Shown: positions 7,669 to 13,869 of the stretch, in pieces
How positions within the stretch are numbered: the stretch's first letter is position 1
How the letters are laid out: every line of letters starts with the position of its first letter
Assembly: GCA_002383105.1 (NCBI GenBank)
Contig: DFXC01000015.1
Coordinates: forward strand, 1 to 17,838
Length of the DNA stretch: 17,838 nucleotides
Source of the DNA: Hyphomicrobiaceae bacterium UBA4118
GTDB lineage: Bacteria > Pseudomonadota > Alphaproteobacteria > Rhizobiales > Methyloligellaceae
Reading direction: 5' to 3'
Position numbers and translations under genes: made by a program
Notes under the pieces: generated by a model
Database searches by the model: none
The model's input: only the letters and a program-made list of their open reading frames with translations
What the model was told of the DNA's origin: nothing

Positions 7669-8510
7669 TCCTCCGCCACCACCTTCAGACGCTGCTCGCC
7701 GAGGCCGGAAACGGTGAGGCGGAGCTCGTCGCCGGGCTTGAGGAACACCCGCGGCTTGCGCGCCATGCCGACGCCCGGAGGCGTTCCCGTAGTGATCACG
7801 TCGCCCGGCACGAGCGTCATGTATTTGCTGATATAGCTCACCAGCTCCGCCACCCCGAAGATCATGGTCGAGGTCAAGCCGGTCTGCATGCGCGCCCCGT
7901 TGAGATCGAGCGTCAGATCGAGCCTTTGCGGGTCGGGGATCTCCTCGGTGGTGACGAGCCATGGTCCGAGCGGTCCGAAACTGTCATGGCTCTTGGCCTT
8001 GATCCATTCGCCCGGCCCTCCGACCTGGAGGCTCCGCTCAGAGACGTCGTTGCAGATGGCATAGCCGGCAACGAAGCTGAGCGCGTCGGCCTTCGCGACG
8101 TTCTTGGCGCGGGTGCCGATCACCACGGCGAGCTCGACCTCGAAATCCATGCGCTCGAAGCCCTTCGGTGCGAGCACGGGGTCGTAAGGCCCGGAGACGC
8201 AGGAGCTGGCCTTGGCAAAAACGATGGGAATCTCGGGGATCGGCATACCGGTCTCCTCGGCATGGTCCCGGTAGTTGAGCCCGATGCCGAGGAATTTCGG
8301 CACGACGCCTACCGGCGCTCCGATTCGCGGCTGGCCTTTGACCAGGGGCAGCGCCTCAAGATCGAGCCCCTTGATCCGGCTCAAACTTTCCCGCCCGAGC
8401 GCTTTGCCGGCGATATCCTCAACGATCCCGGAAAGGTCGCGGATCAGGCCGCCGGCATCAAGAATTCCTGGTTTTTCCTGCCCAAATTCCCCATAACGTA
8501 GGAGCTTCAT
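7665..8510 (-). CDS. Fumarylacetoacetate hydrolase family protein
   Basis: A metal-dependent C-C hydrolase/isomerase/decarboxylase of the FAH superfamily, 281 residues. Typical landmarks are LGIGLNYRDHAEE near residue 74, the metal ligand region DFEVELAVVIG near 122, NDVSERSLQ, KSHDSFGPLGPWLVT, and GDVITTGTPPGVG. Members with this layout include 2-hydroxyhepta-2,4-diene-1,7-dioate isomerases and enzymes annotated as ureidoglycolate lyase, as well as acylpyruvate hydrolases. The substrate cannot be settled from sequence or from these neighbours. The ATG follows GGGGGAAG at a normal distance. It is divergent from the secreted protein at 8638 and overlaps thiD tail-to-tail by 4 bases. Confidence 0.88.
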   Translation of the reverse strand: MKLLRYGEFGQEKPGILDAGGLIRDLSGIVEDIAGKALGRESLSRIKGLDLEALPLVKGQPRIGAPVGVVPKFLGIGLNYRDHAEETGMPIPEIPIVFAKASSCVSGPYDPVLAPKGFERMDFEVELAVVIGTRAKNVAKADALSFVAGYAICNDVSERSLQVGGPGEWIKAKSHDSFGPLGPWLVTTEEIPDPQRLDLTLDLNGARMQTGLTSTMIFGVAELVSYISKYMTLVPGDVITTGTPPGVGMARKPRVFLKPGDELRLTVSGLGEQRLKVVAED

Positions 8511-8536
8511 CGATCTTCCCCCGGTCCGGTTTTTTT

Positions 8537-8547
8537 TGCATGATGCA
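8537..8547. promoter_or_regulatory. Palindrome TGCATGATGCA in a divergent promoter region
   Basis: An odd 11-base palindrome (TGCAT-G-ATGCA) lies 27 bases upstream of the FAH-family start, next to a run of eight T. It is placed where a regulator shared by the two divergent genes could bind. No known operator is recognised. Confidence 0.2.
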
Positions 8548-8587
8548 CGCGGGCGCGGGGGGCGGCAACGGCCCGCTCATTGCCACT

Positions 8588-8604
8588 GACCTTTGTCAGG
8601 GCTA
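8588..8604. promoter_or_regulatory. Small inverted repeat upstream of the secreted-protein gene
   Basis: CTGAC-CTTT-GTCAG forms a 5-bp hairpin or dyad some 35-50 bases before the ATG at 8638. It may be an operator or part of the leader; the evidence is positional only. Confidence 0.15.
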
Positions 8605-8637
8605 AACCTTCAGCACATCAACCAGAGGGATAGGCTC

Positions 8638-9204
8638 ATGGGACCTCGCTTGTTTTCGACTTTGATCGGCACGCTCGTGCCGGTCGCCACGCTTCTGCTC
8701 GTGGCACTCTTGTCATGCCCCGCCCCCGCCGACGCGGCGTCGAAGAAAGCCTCGCCTGCTACGGCGGCGAAGAAGGCTCCGCCCAAGGGAACGGGCAATC
8801 CCTTCGACATCCTCAAGGGCTACTGGTCGGGGGGCGGCACGGTGACGCCGAACAAGGGCAACGCCGAGAACGTGAGCTGCCACGTGACCTACAACGTCGC
8901 CGGCCCTAGCGTGTCGCAAACCATGCGTTGTGCCGGCACCGACTACAAGTTCAATACCAGCTCGAAACTCAACTATAGCGGCGGCAAGATCAGCGGCTCG
9001 TGGAGCGAGACCACCTATGACGCGTCCGGCAGCGTGAGCGGGACCGCCGCCGGCAACACCGTTCATGCCATCATCAGCGGCGACAAGTTCTCCGGTCGTA
9101 TGAGCATCAATGTTTCCGGTTCGAGCCATACGATCAACATCGTGCAGCTGGATCCGAAGTCCGGCGCCTATCGTCAGGCGGCCAGCGTGTCGCTGCACCG
9201 TTAA
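8638..9204 (+). CDS. Secreted hypothetical protein, alphaproteobacterial type
   Basis: The 188-residue product starts at an ATG with AGAGGGA 8 bases upstream. An in-frame ATG 45 bases earlier lacks a ribosome binding site. A Sec signal peptide is clear: basic start (MGPR), long hydrophobic core, and likely cleavage after PADAA near residue 34. A Lys/Ala/Pro-rich linker follows (about 35-55). The mature domain begins with FDILKGYWSGGGTV and holds two Cys (VSCHVTY and TMRCAGTDY) that could form a disulfide. It is rich in Gly/Ser/Thr beta-strand repeats (GGKISGSWSE, SGSVSGTAAG), suggesting a small periplasmic beta-barrel or lipocalin-like fold. I recall similar uncharacterised proteins from Rhizobiales; the function is unknown. 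A terminator follows. Confidence 0.8.
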   Translation: MGPRLFSTLIGTLVPVATLLLVALLSCPAPADAASKKASPATAAKKAPPKGTGNPFDILKGYWSGGGTVTPNKGNAENVSCHVTYNVAGPSVSQTMRCAGTDYKFNTSSKLNYSGGKISGSWSETTYDASGSVSGTAAGNTVHAIISGDKFSGRMSINVSGSSHTINIVQLDPKSGAYRQAASVSLHR

Positions 9205-9259
9205 GGGGCATTTGAGCGGCTTTCGCCGGTCCCTCGCCTGAGGCCGGCGCCCATCTGAA

Positions 9260-9307
9260 GAGAGCGCTATCGCCCGATCCTCGGCGGCGGTGGCGCTCTC
9301 GCTTTTT
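9260..9307 (+). terminator. Intrinsic terminator of the secreted-protein gene
   Basis: GAGAGCGC (9260-9267) pairs with GCGCTCTC (9293-9300). The stem extends inward through T-G, A-T and T-G pairs and CGCC/GGCG, to about 15 bp. Five T follow at 9303-9307. It is placed 55 bases after the stop at 9204. Confidence 0.85.
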
Positions 9308-9540
9308 GCGCGGACTTCTCGCCTGCCATGCCAAGGCTTTGGCGGTGTCGTCCGGTTGGGGCTGAGCAAGGGCGAGTGAATCGCCCCCCGTGGCTCTATG
9401 GCTTGCTCGTCCGGGCCGTTGCCGAACTGCCACAAAACCGCACAAAGTTTTGGCTCCTCGACGCCCTAAGAACGTACCGCTCAACACGCTTGGCGGCCAG
9501 GCTCGCGCCTCTACAACCCATCATCAGAATTTCGTAATAT
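9308..9540. other. No recognisable gene
   Basis: Between the terminator and the AT-rich patch I see no ORF with a convincing protein sequence on either strand, no RNA gene and no repeat. Short ORFs here read as low-complexity Arg/Pro-rich shadows. Confidence 0.5.
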
Positions 9541-9556
9541 ATTGATTATAAACAAT
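9541..9556. promoter_or_regulatory. FNR/FixK-like palindrome in an AT-rich patch
   Basis: ATTGATTATAAACAAT is a near-perfect 16-base palindrome with one symmetric mismatch. The core TTGAT-TATA-AACAA (9542-9555) matches 9 of 10 positions of the FNR/FixK half-site pattern TTGAT-N4-ATCAA. It lies in the only strongly AT-rich patch of this gap, upstream of the small-RNA candidate. Matching a known pattern is seen directly; regulation is inferred. Confidence 0.3.
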
Positions 9557-9572
9557 AAATTAGGCGAGACCA

Positions 9573-9659
9573 ATGGCCTGGGAAGCCCTCGATCGGGCCC
9601 ATTTGCATTTGCGCAACAGGTGTCCGCTGTTCTGCATCTTTGCCCCTGAACAATGTTGA
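9573..9659 (+). CDS. Possible 28-residue leader or microprotein (doubtful)
   Basis: An ATG preceded by AGGCGAG opens a 28-codon ORF (MAWEALDRAHLHLRNR..., ending in Cys before TGA). It begins 17 bases after the FNR-like palindrome and ends where the promoter-like -35 of the small-RNA candidate starts. It has no homology that I recognise and could easily be chance. Confidence 0.15.
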   Translation: MAWEALDRAHLHLRNRCPLFCIFAPEQC

Positions 9660-9684
9660 AGCCTGGCGCGGGGCTAGGCTAGCT
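9656..9684 (+). promoter_or_regulatory. Promoter-like sequence for the small-RNA candidate
   Basis: TTGAAG (9656-9661), a 17-base spacer and CTAGCT (9679-9684) resemble the alphaproteobacterial housekeeping pattern CTTGAC-N17-CTATAT. A start near 9691 would follow. Confidence 0.35.
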
Positions 9685-9690
9685 TTGCAT

Positions 9691-9894
9691 CACACAGATG
9701 GGGGACGGGGCTGGGGGGCCTAGTTACCTAGAACGAACGGCAGAGCTTAGAGGGATCTGAAGCAACACCGAACTTGCAGATCAGGAACAAGATGGGGGGG
9801 CGAGCTGAAGCCCGCTGTTAAAGGCCATGCCTTTGGCGCTCGGCTCGTTTCGCAGGGAAGACCGGTCCGGGTCCATCCGGGCCGGTTCTTTTTT
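9691..9894 (+). ncRNA. Candidate small RNA of about 200 nt, unknown class
   Basis: There is no protein gene, yet a strong plus-strand terminator (9860-9894) closes this stretch and a promoter-like sequence opens it. Internal structure: GATCTG (9754-9759) pairs with CAGATC (9777-9782), with AAG/CTT continuing the stem. AAAGGC-CAT-GCCTTT (9820-9834) is a perfect hairpin, enclosed by CGAGC (9801-9805) with GCTCG (9838-9842 or 9843-9847). Four G-runs stand out (9700-9704, 9707-9710, 9713-9718, 9794-9800). It does not match what I know of tmRNA, RNase P RNA, SRP RNA or 6S RNA. The 5' end is inferred and the strand follows from the terminator. Confidence 0.45.
9860..9894 (+). terminator. Strong intrinsic terminator on the plus strand
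   Basis: ACCGG (9861-9865) pairs with CCGGT (9882-9886), then T-G, then CCGG (9867-9870) with CCGG (9877-9880), around a 6-base loop. A run of six T follows (9889-9894). No plus-strand protein gene ends nearby, so it points to a non-coding transcript. On the minus strand it directly follows the stop of the broken fructosamine kinase gene but lacks a good U-run. Confidence 0.85.
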
Positions 9895-9898
9895 GCGG

Positions 9899-10762
9899 CT
9901 ACAGACCCAACCTAGCCAGCGTCTGATCGATCCCGGCAAGATAGGCTCGCCCGAACAGCCTCACATGCACGAGCCTCGGGTATAGATTGTAGATGTCGCA
10001 GCGAAGCTCGTGGAAACCGGGCTCGAGCGGCAGCAAGCCCGCATAGGCCGCGAAGAAGGCTTGGCCGAACGTCCCGAACAGGGTGGTGAAGGCAAGCTCG
10101 ATCTCCGGATGGCCCCAATAGATGGCGGGATCGACGAACCCCGCAATCCTTCCACCCCTGACAAGCACATTCCCGGTCCATAGGTCGCCATGGAGCAGGC
10201 TCGGAAAGGCGGGCTCTACGAGGTAATCGTCGATCCGCTCTGCCAACCTCTCGATGCGCGTAAACAGCGGGGCCGGCAGCTTCCCCTCGGCCTCTGCCCT
10301 CTCGGCCATGACCATGAGGCGACGGTCCCGGAAGAAGGGCACCCAGTCTTTGGGTTCGGCTGGGGAAGCGGTCCGATCAGCGTGTCGCGCGCATAGCCGA
10401 ATTGCGATTTGGGAGTTGCATGGAGCTTTGCGATCAGCTCAGCGGCGTGCCGCTCGACGCTCGGGGTGATGCCGCCGCCGTCGTTCTCGATGAAGTCCAT
10501 GACGAGAAGGTCGGCGTCGGCGTAATGGACATGGGACGGGGAGCTCCGAATGGCGCGCCAGCTCGCCAAGCATATAGGCCTCAAGTTCAAACCCTGACGT
10601 GCGGCCGGCGCCGCCTTGGCGCGCCTTGACCGCCAAGCGCCGCCCATCGGCAAGACGCAGCTTGAGCCCCGTGAGGCCGAACCCGACGGGGAGGGGACTT
10701 GCCTCGACGGCGCGCGAGCCCAGCACCGCTTCAAGCCGCGACTTCAGCTCGTTGTCACCCAT
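9899..10762 (-). pseudogene. Fructosamine kinase family gene broken by two frameshifts
   Basis: Three consecutive reading frames together give one fructosamine-3-kinase/aminoglycoside-phosphotransferase-like protein of about 288 residues, the normal length. Part 1 (10762 to about 10534) holds MGDNELKSRLEAVLG and LAVKARQGG (ATP-binding Lys). Part 2 (about 10534-10348) holds DADLLVMDFI and ELIAKLHATPKSQFGY. Part 3 (about 10346-9899) holds WVPFFRDRRL, catalytic HGDLWTGN, FVDPAIYWGHPE and LVHVRLFGRAYL. Each junction is repaired by adding one base: a C near 10533-10536 (PVP|HVHY) and a G near 10346-10350 (NPK|DWVPFF). The family phosphorylates ketosamines on glycated proteins. It is a pseudogene as given; sequencing error is the main alternative. 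GTG 10780 is a second possible start. Confidence 0.85.
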
Positions 10763-10789
10763 CGCCCCGCCGTTAACCACCTCATCCCG

Positions 10790-10807
10790 ATGTCACAAGC
10801 CTGAAAC
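10790..10807 (+). promoter_or_regulatory. Degenerate Pho-box-like repeat upstream of plcP
   Basis: ATGTCAC-AAGC-CTGAAAC has the 7-4-7 layout of a PhoB box (CTGTCAY-N4-CTGTCAY). The first half differs at one position, the second at two (counting Y as C or T). It sits 30 bases before the earliest plcP start and in the divergent region shared with the broken kinase gene. The position and layout suit phosphate control of plcP-agt; the second half is weak. Confidence 0.35.
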
Positions 10808-10836
10808 AAAATCACTTTAAGTCCGGGCGCATCGTA

Positions 10837-11667
10837 TTGAAAACATGGGACGAAGACGACGTGCAGCCTGAGCCCGGGATGAGGCGTTACCGCGCAGTTT
10901 TCATCTCGGACCTGCATTTGGGCACCAAGGCCTGCCAAGCCGAAGCCTTTCTCGATTTCCTGCGCTGCCACGACGCCTCCCGCTTCTACCTCATCGGCGA
11001 CATCGTCGACTTCTGGCGCATCAGGCGCGGCATCTATTGGCCGCAATCGCACAACGACGTGCTGCAGAAGCTTCTGCGCAAGGTGCGCAAGGGGACCGAC
11101 CTCGTGCTCATTCCTGGCAATCACGATGAGACCATGCGCGACTATTGCGGCGTGAGGTTCGGCGGCATCGCCATCGAGCGCAACATTATCCATATCGGGG
11201 CCGACGGCAGACGCTATCTCGTGATACACGGCGATGAGTTCGACGTCGTGGTCCGCTATGCCAAGTGGCTCGCCCTTCTCGGGGACTGGAGCTACGAGCT
11301 CGCGCTTTGGGCGAACACGCATTTCAACGTCATGCGCCGATGGTTCGGCATGCCTTACTGGTCGCTCTCGGCTTATCTCAAGCACAAGGTCAAGCGCGCG
11401 GTGAACTATATCGGCGAGTTCGAGTTGGCCCTTTCCCAGGAAGCGCGCCGCCACGGAGCGCAAGGGGTGATCTGCGGCCATATCCACCATGCCGCCATGC
11501 GCCAGGTCGGCGACGTCATCTACATCAACACCGGCGATTGGGTCGAAAGCTGCACAGCCGTGGCCGAGACCGAGGAGGGGGTTTTCGAGATCATCCGCTG
11601 GACGCACCCGCCCGAGGGCATGAGTACGGCAGAAACCCTTGTCGAGGACTTCGAGGCTGCCGCCTGA
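10837..11667 (+). CDS. plcP: PlcP-type metallophosphoesterase (phospholipase C-like)
   Basis: Calcineurin-like metallophosphoesterase, 276 residues from TTG 10837. Metal-site motifs in order: DLHLG (Asp25, His27), GDIVDFW (Asp55), GNHDE (Asn95, His96), HGDEFD (His131), CGHIHHA (His215, His217). Automatic annotation often says UDP-2,3-diacylglucosamine diphosphatase. However, the pattern YWPQSHNDV...LLRKVRKGT...GDWVESCTAV resembles the rhizobial PlcP family, which removes headgroups from phospholipids during phosphate starvation. The coupled glycosyltransferase downstream and a Pho-box-like site support this. The start is uncertain: GTG 10861 or ATG 10879 (MRRYRAVFISDLHLG) are alternatives, none with a clear ribosome binding site. 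Enzyme class is seen; the PlcP role is inferred. Confidence 0.72.
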   Translation: MKTWDEDDVQPEPGMRRYRAVFISDLHLGTKACQAEAFLDFLRCHDASRFYLIGDIVDFWRIRRGIYWPQSHNDVLQKLLRKVRKGTDLVLIPGNHDETMRDYCGVRFGGIAIERNIIHIGADGRRYLVIHGDEFDVVVRYAKWLALLGDWSYELALWANTHFNVMRRWFGMPYWSLSAYLKHKVKRAVNYIGEFELALSQEARRHGAQGVICGHIHHAAMRQVGDVIYINTGDWVESCTAVAETEEGVFEIIRWTHPPEGMSTAETLVEDFEAAA

Positions 11668-12839
11668 TGCGGGTGCTTGTCGCGACCGATGCCTGGCACC
11701 CTCAGGTCAATGGGGTAGTGCGCACCTATGAGCGGCTTGCTCAGGAGGCGCCGAAGCTCGGCTTCGAGGTGATCTTCCTTGCCCCTTCGCTGTTCTGCAC
11801 GCTGCCTTGCCCGACTTATCCCGAGATCAGACTGGCGCTGGTAACCCCAGGGGCGATCACGCGCCACATGGAGCAAATGCGTCCTGATTTCATCCACATC
11901 GCTACGGAGGGACCGATCGGGTTCCTGACCAGGCACTATTGCCGCAAGACGAGGCGGCCCTTCACCACGAGCTATCACACCCGCTTCCCGGAATATGTCT
12001 CGGCGCGCCTGCCGGTGCCCGAGGACTGGTGCTATAGCCTGCAGCGCCGGTTCCATAACGGCGCCGCCGGCACCTTCGTCGCGGCGCCCTCGGTCGCGGC
12101 CGAACTCAAGGCGCGCGGCTTCGAGCGGCTGATGCTGTGGTCGCGCGGTGTCGATACCGAGCTGTTCCGACCGAGGAACGTGCGCCTGTTCGGCGACGAG
12201 TCCGTCTTTCTCTATGTCGGCCGCATCGCGGTGGAGAAGAACATCAAGGCCTTTCTCGACCTCGACCTTCCCGGCCGCAAGGTGCTGGTCGGCGGTGGCC
12301 CGCAGGCAGCCGAGCTCGAGCGCCTCTATCCCGATGCACTGTTCGCCGGGCCGATGCACGGCGAGGAGCTGGCGCAAGCTTACGCCTCGACCGACGTCTT
12401 CGTGTTTCCGAGCCTGACCGATACGTTCGGCCTCGTGCTGCTCGAGGCGCTCGCCAGCGGCGTCCCCGTCGCCGCCTACCCAGCGAGCGGACCGAGGGAC
12501 GTGCTGACCGATCCGCGCGTTGGCGTGCTCAGCTCCGACTTGAGAGAGGCGGCGCTTAGGGCGCTCCGTCTCGACCGCGGCGCCGCCAGAGAGCATGCGC
12601 TCCTCTATAGCTGGGAGAATTCGGCCAGGCAGTTCATGGACAATATGCTGATCGCCCACAATATGGGCTTGCCCGATAAACGGGCACTCTTTCGGCGCTG
12701 GCGGCAGAAGCGAACGGAGCAGAAAAAGCAAAAGAAAACGGCCCGGTTGGGGGGGAACCGAGCCGTCTCATTCTCATGCGTCAGTTTGGGGGACGCTTTG
12801 GGGGATATCGCGTCTCCGCTGAGATGGTTAGCGGCCTAA
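11667..12839 (+). CDS. agt: GT4 glycosyltransferase, probably Agt-type glycolipid synthase
   Basis: GT-B fold transferase starting at an ATG that overlaps the plcP TGA (TGATG), so translation is coupled. N-terminal acceptor domain: ATDAWHPQVNGVVRTY at 6-21, HIATEGPIG, TTSYHTRFPEY. C-terminal nucleotide-sugar domain: FLYVGRIAVEKNI near 181, FVFPSLTDTFGLVLLEALASG with the Asp252-x7-Glu260 form of the EX7E motif, as in SQD2-like enzymes. Next to PlcP this suggests sugar transfer onto the diacylglycerol that PlcP releases, replacing phospholipids with glycolipids. The sugar is not predictable. Of 390 residues, the last 50 or so (from about 335) are Lys/Arg-rich and unlike the family. They are encoded partly by a hairpin that serves as a minus-strand terminator. 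Confidence 0.75.
   Translation: MRVLVATDAWHPQVNGVVRTYERLAQEAPKLGFEVIFLAPSLFCTLPCPTYPEIRLALVTPGAITRHMEQMRPDFIHIATEGPIGFLTRHYCRKTRRPFTTSYHTRFPEYVSARLPVPEDWCYSLQRRFHNGAAGTFVAAPSVAAELKARGFERLMLWSRGVDTELFRPRNVRLFGDESVFLYVGRIAVEKNIKAFLDLDLPGRKVLVGGGPQAAELERLYPDALFAGPMHGEELAQAYASTDVFVFPSLTDTFGLVLLEALASGVPVAAYPASGPRDVLTDPRVGVLSSDLREAALRALRLDRGAAREHALLYSWENSARQFMDNMLIAHNMGLPDKRALFRRWRQKRTEQKKQKKTARLGGNRAVSFSCVSLGDALGDIASPLRWLAA
12729..12766 (-). terminator. Terminator for the cheZ-like transcript, inside the agt 3' end
   Basis: Read on the minus strand, ACGGC and CGGTT (12766-12756) pair with AACCG and GCCGT (12748-12738) around a run of seven C, with one internal mismatch. TTTCTTTT follows. It lies about 147 bases after the cheZ-like stop and overlaps the last codons of agt. 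Confidence 0.6.
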
Positions 12840-12853
12840 CCGGTGTCAAGAGG

Positions 12854-12880
12854 GGGAGAGCAAAGTCTCCGCGCTCTTTC
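12854..12880 (+). terminator. Weak hairpin after agt
   Basis: GGGAGAGC (12854-12861) pairs with GCTCTTTC (12873-12880) through six standard and two G-T pairs. Only a short pyrimidine tract follows, so it is at best a weak terminator for plcP-agt. Confidence 0.3.
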
Positions 12881-12912
12881 TCTAAGGACTAGAATTATTC
12901 GATAAAATAGTA

Positions 12913-13797
12913 TCAGCCGAACAGCGCCGCGCGCTTGACGGCGTGCAGCTTGGCAAGGGTCAAGGGCTCCGGCCGCTCGAAGGTCCCGCCATCCCCGGCG
13001 CGTGACACTTCGGGGCTCGGCGCCTTCGCCTCGCGCTGATTGAGCACATGATCGACATCGTCCTGCTTCAGCCCGTCGCCCCTGCGCTGGGGTCCGTTCA
13101 AGAGGTGGCCGTCCTCGCGCCCCGCCGCCTCCGCGAAGGCCTCCATCCGCGCGGCGATGTCGTCGATCTTGAAGGCGATGTCGTCGACGCCCCAGATCTC
13201 GATCATGGCGTTGATGCGCTGCTCGATGAAACGGAGCGCCCGCACCACCTTGCCGGTCCGCTGCCCGGTGATGTCCTGGAAGGAGCAGGCGGTGTAGATG
13301 TCCGTGGCGCGCTGGTCGATCTTGTCGCCAAGCTGGATGTCGGTGCCCCTCTCGCGCAAGGTCCAGGCGACCTCCTGGATCTCCTCGGCGGCCTCCAGAA
13401 TGTCTGAGGTCGCCTTCTCGGTCGCCTCGACGATGTGATCGAGCTCTTCGGTGGCGCTGACGAGCTGCTTGTCGAACTGCTGCGGCGGCCTGATCTGGGC
13501 GATCTCGCGCCGTGTGCGCGCGATCGCCTCGCTCATCTCGACAAGCTCGGAGAAGACATTGCCCGGCGGTGCCTGCCGCTGCGGCTTGAGCACCGCAGTC
13601 TCGAGCCTGGCGATGGCCTCGAGCAGCATGTCGGTCTCGGCGGTCCGGCTGCGGCGGGCATATTCGGCGAGGAACCAGCGTCCCCGCGGGAAGGCGCTGA
13701 GCGCGGCTTCGAGCGCGGCATAGTCCTCGGCAAGCCCGGTTCGATGCGGGGCTTGGGGCTGCGCTGGGATTGTGCCGTCTGGAGCGCGTTGCGGCAT
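12913..13797 (-). CDS. CheZ-like protein phosphatase
   Basis: A 294-residue, mostly helical protein matching the alphaproteobacterial CheZ family. The catalytic motif CSFQDITGQRTGK carries Asp175 and Gln179, spaced exactly as Asp143/Gln147 of E. coli CheZ, which dephosphorylates CheY-P. Long amphipathic helices before and after (about 85-150 and 180-225) fit the four-helix-bundle dimer. After a flexible stretch, LKQDDVDHVLN (243-253) resembles the CheY-binding start of FliM. The C-terminal tail is disordered-looking and ends LAKLHAVKRAALFG. No chemotaxis or flagellar gene is nearby, so its response-regulator partner is unknown. The start ATG lacks a clear ribosome binding site. It is divergent from the MFS gene across 72 bases. 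Confidence 0.8.
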   Translation of the reverse strand: MPQRAPDGTIPAQPQAPHRTGLAEDYAALEAALSAFPRGRWFLAEYARRSRTAETDMLLEAIARLETAVLKPQRQAPPGNVFSELVEMSEAIARTRREIAQIRPPQQFDKQLVSATEELDHIVEATEKATSDILEAAEEIQEVAWTLRERGTDIQLGDKIDQRATDIYTACSFQDITGQRTGKVVRALRFIEQRINAMIEIWGVDDIAFKIDDIAARMEAFAEAAGREDGHLLNGPQRRGDGLKQDDVDHVLNQREAKAPSPEVSRAGDGGTFERPEPLTLAKLHAVKRAALFG

Positions 13798-13869
13798 GGT
13801 GGCGAGGCTAGCGCGATTCGGGGTAAGGGCCGAGTGTAGAGGCCAACAGCTAGGGATTCGTTAACCTCC

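Noticed and set aside
7647..8501. 284-residue plus-strand open frame opposite the FAH-family gene
   Set aside because: No domain-like features and low-complexity composition; the minus strand carries clear FAH motifs.
8530..8537. Run of eight T as a terminator
   Set aside because: No stable hairpin precedes it and it lies in a divergent promoter region, not after a plus-strand gene.
735..9732. Shared AGTTACCTAG at 736-745 and about 9722-9731
   Set aside because: Only ten bases with no further similarity around them; chance or at most a very short shared site.
9699..9761. 20-codon ORF inside the RNA candidate
   Set aside because: No ribosome binding site and Gly-rich low-complexity product.
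9691..9894. 6S RNA, tmRNA, RNase P RNA or SRP RNA
   Set aside because: No long closing stem of 6S type, no tRNA-like ends or tag frame, no conserved RNase P or SRP cores were seen.
11265..11666. Longer N-terminus for the glycosyltransferase
   Set aside because: That part overlaps plcP in another frame and is Arg/Pro-rich; the ATG at 11667 starts exactly at the family's first strand.
10837..11667. Annotation as LpxH (UDP-2,3-diacylglucosamine diphosphatase) for lipid A
   Set aside because: Residue pattern and coupling to a GT4 enzyme fit PlcP better; Alphaproteobacteria mostly use LpxI for that step. Kept as the main alternative.
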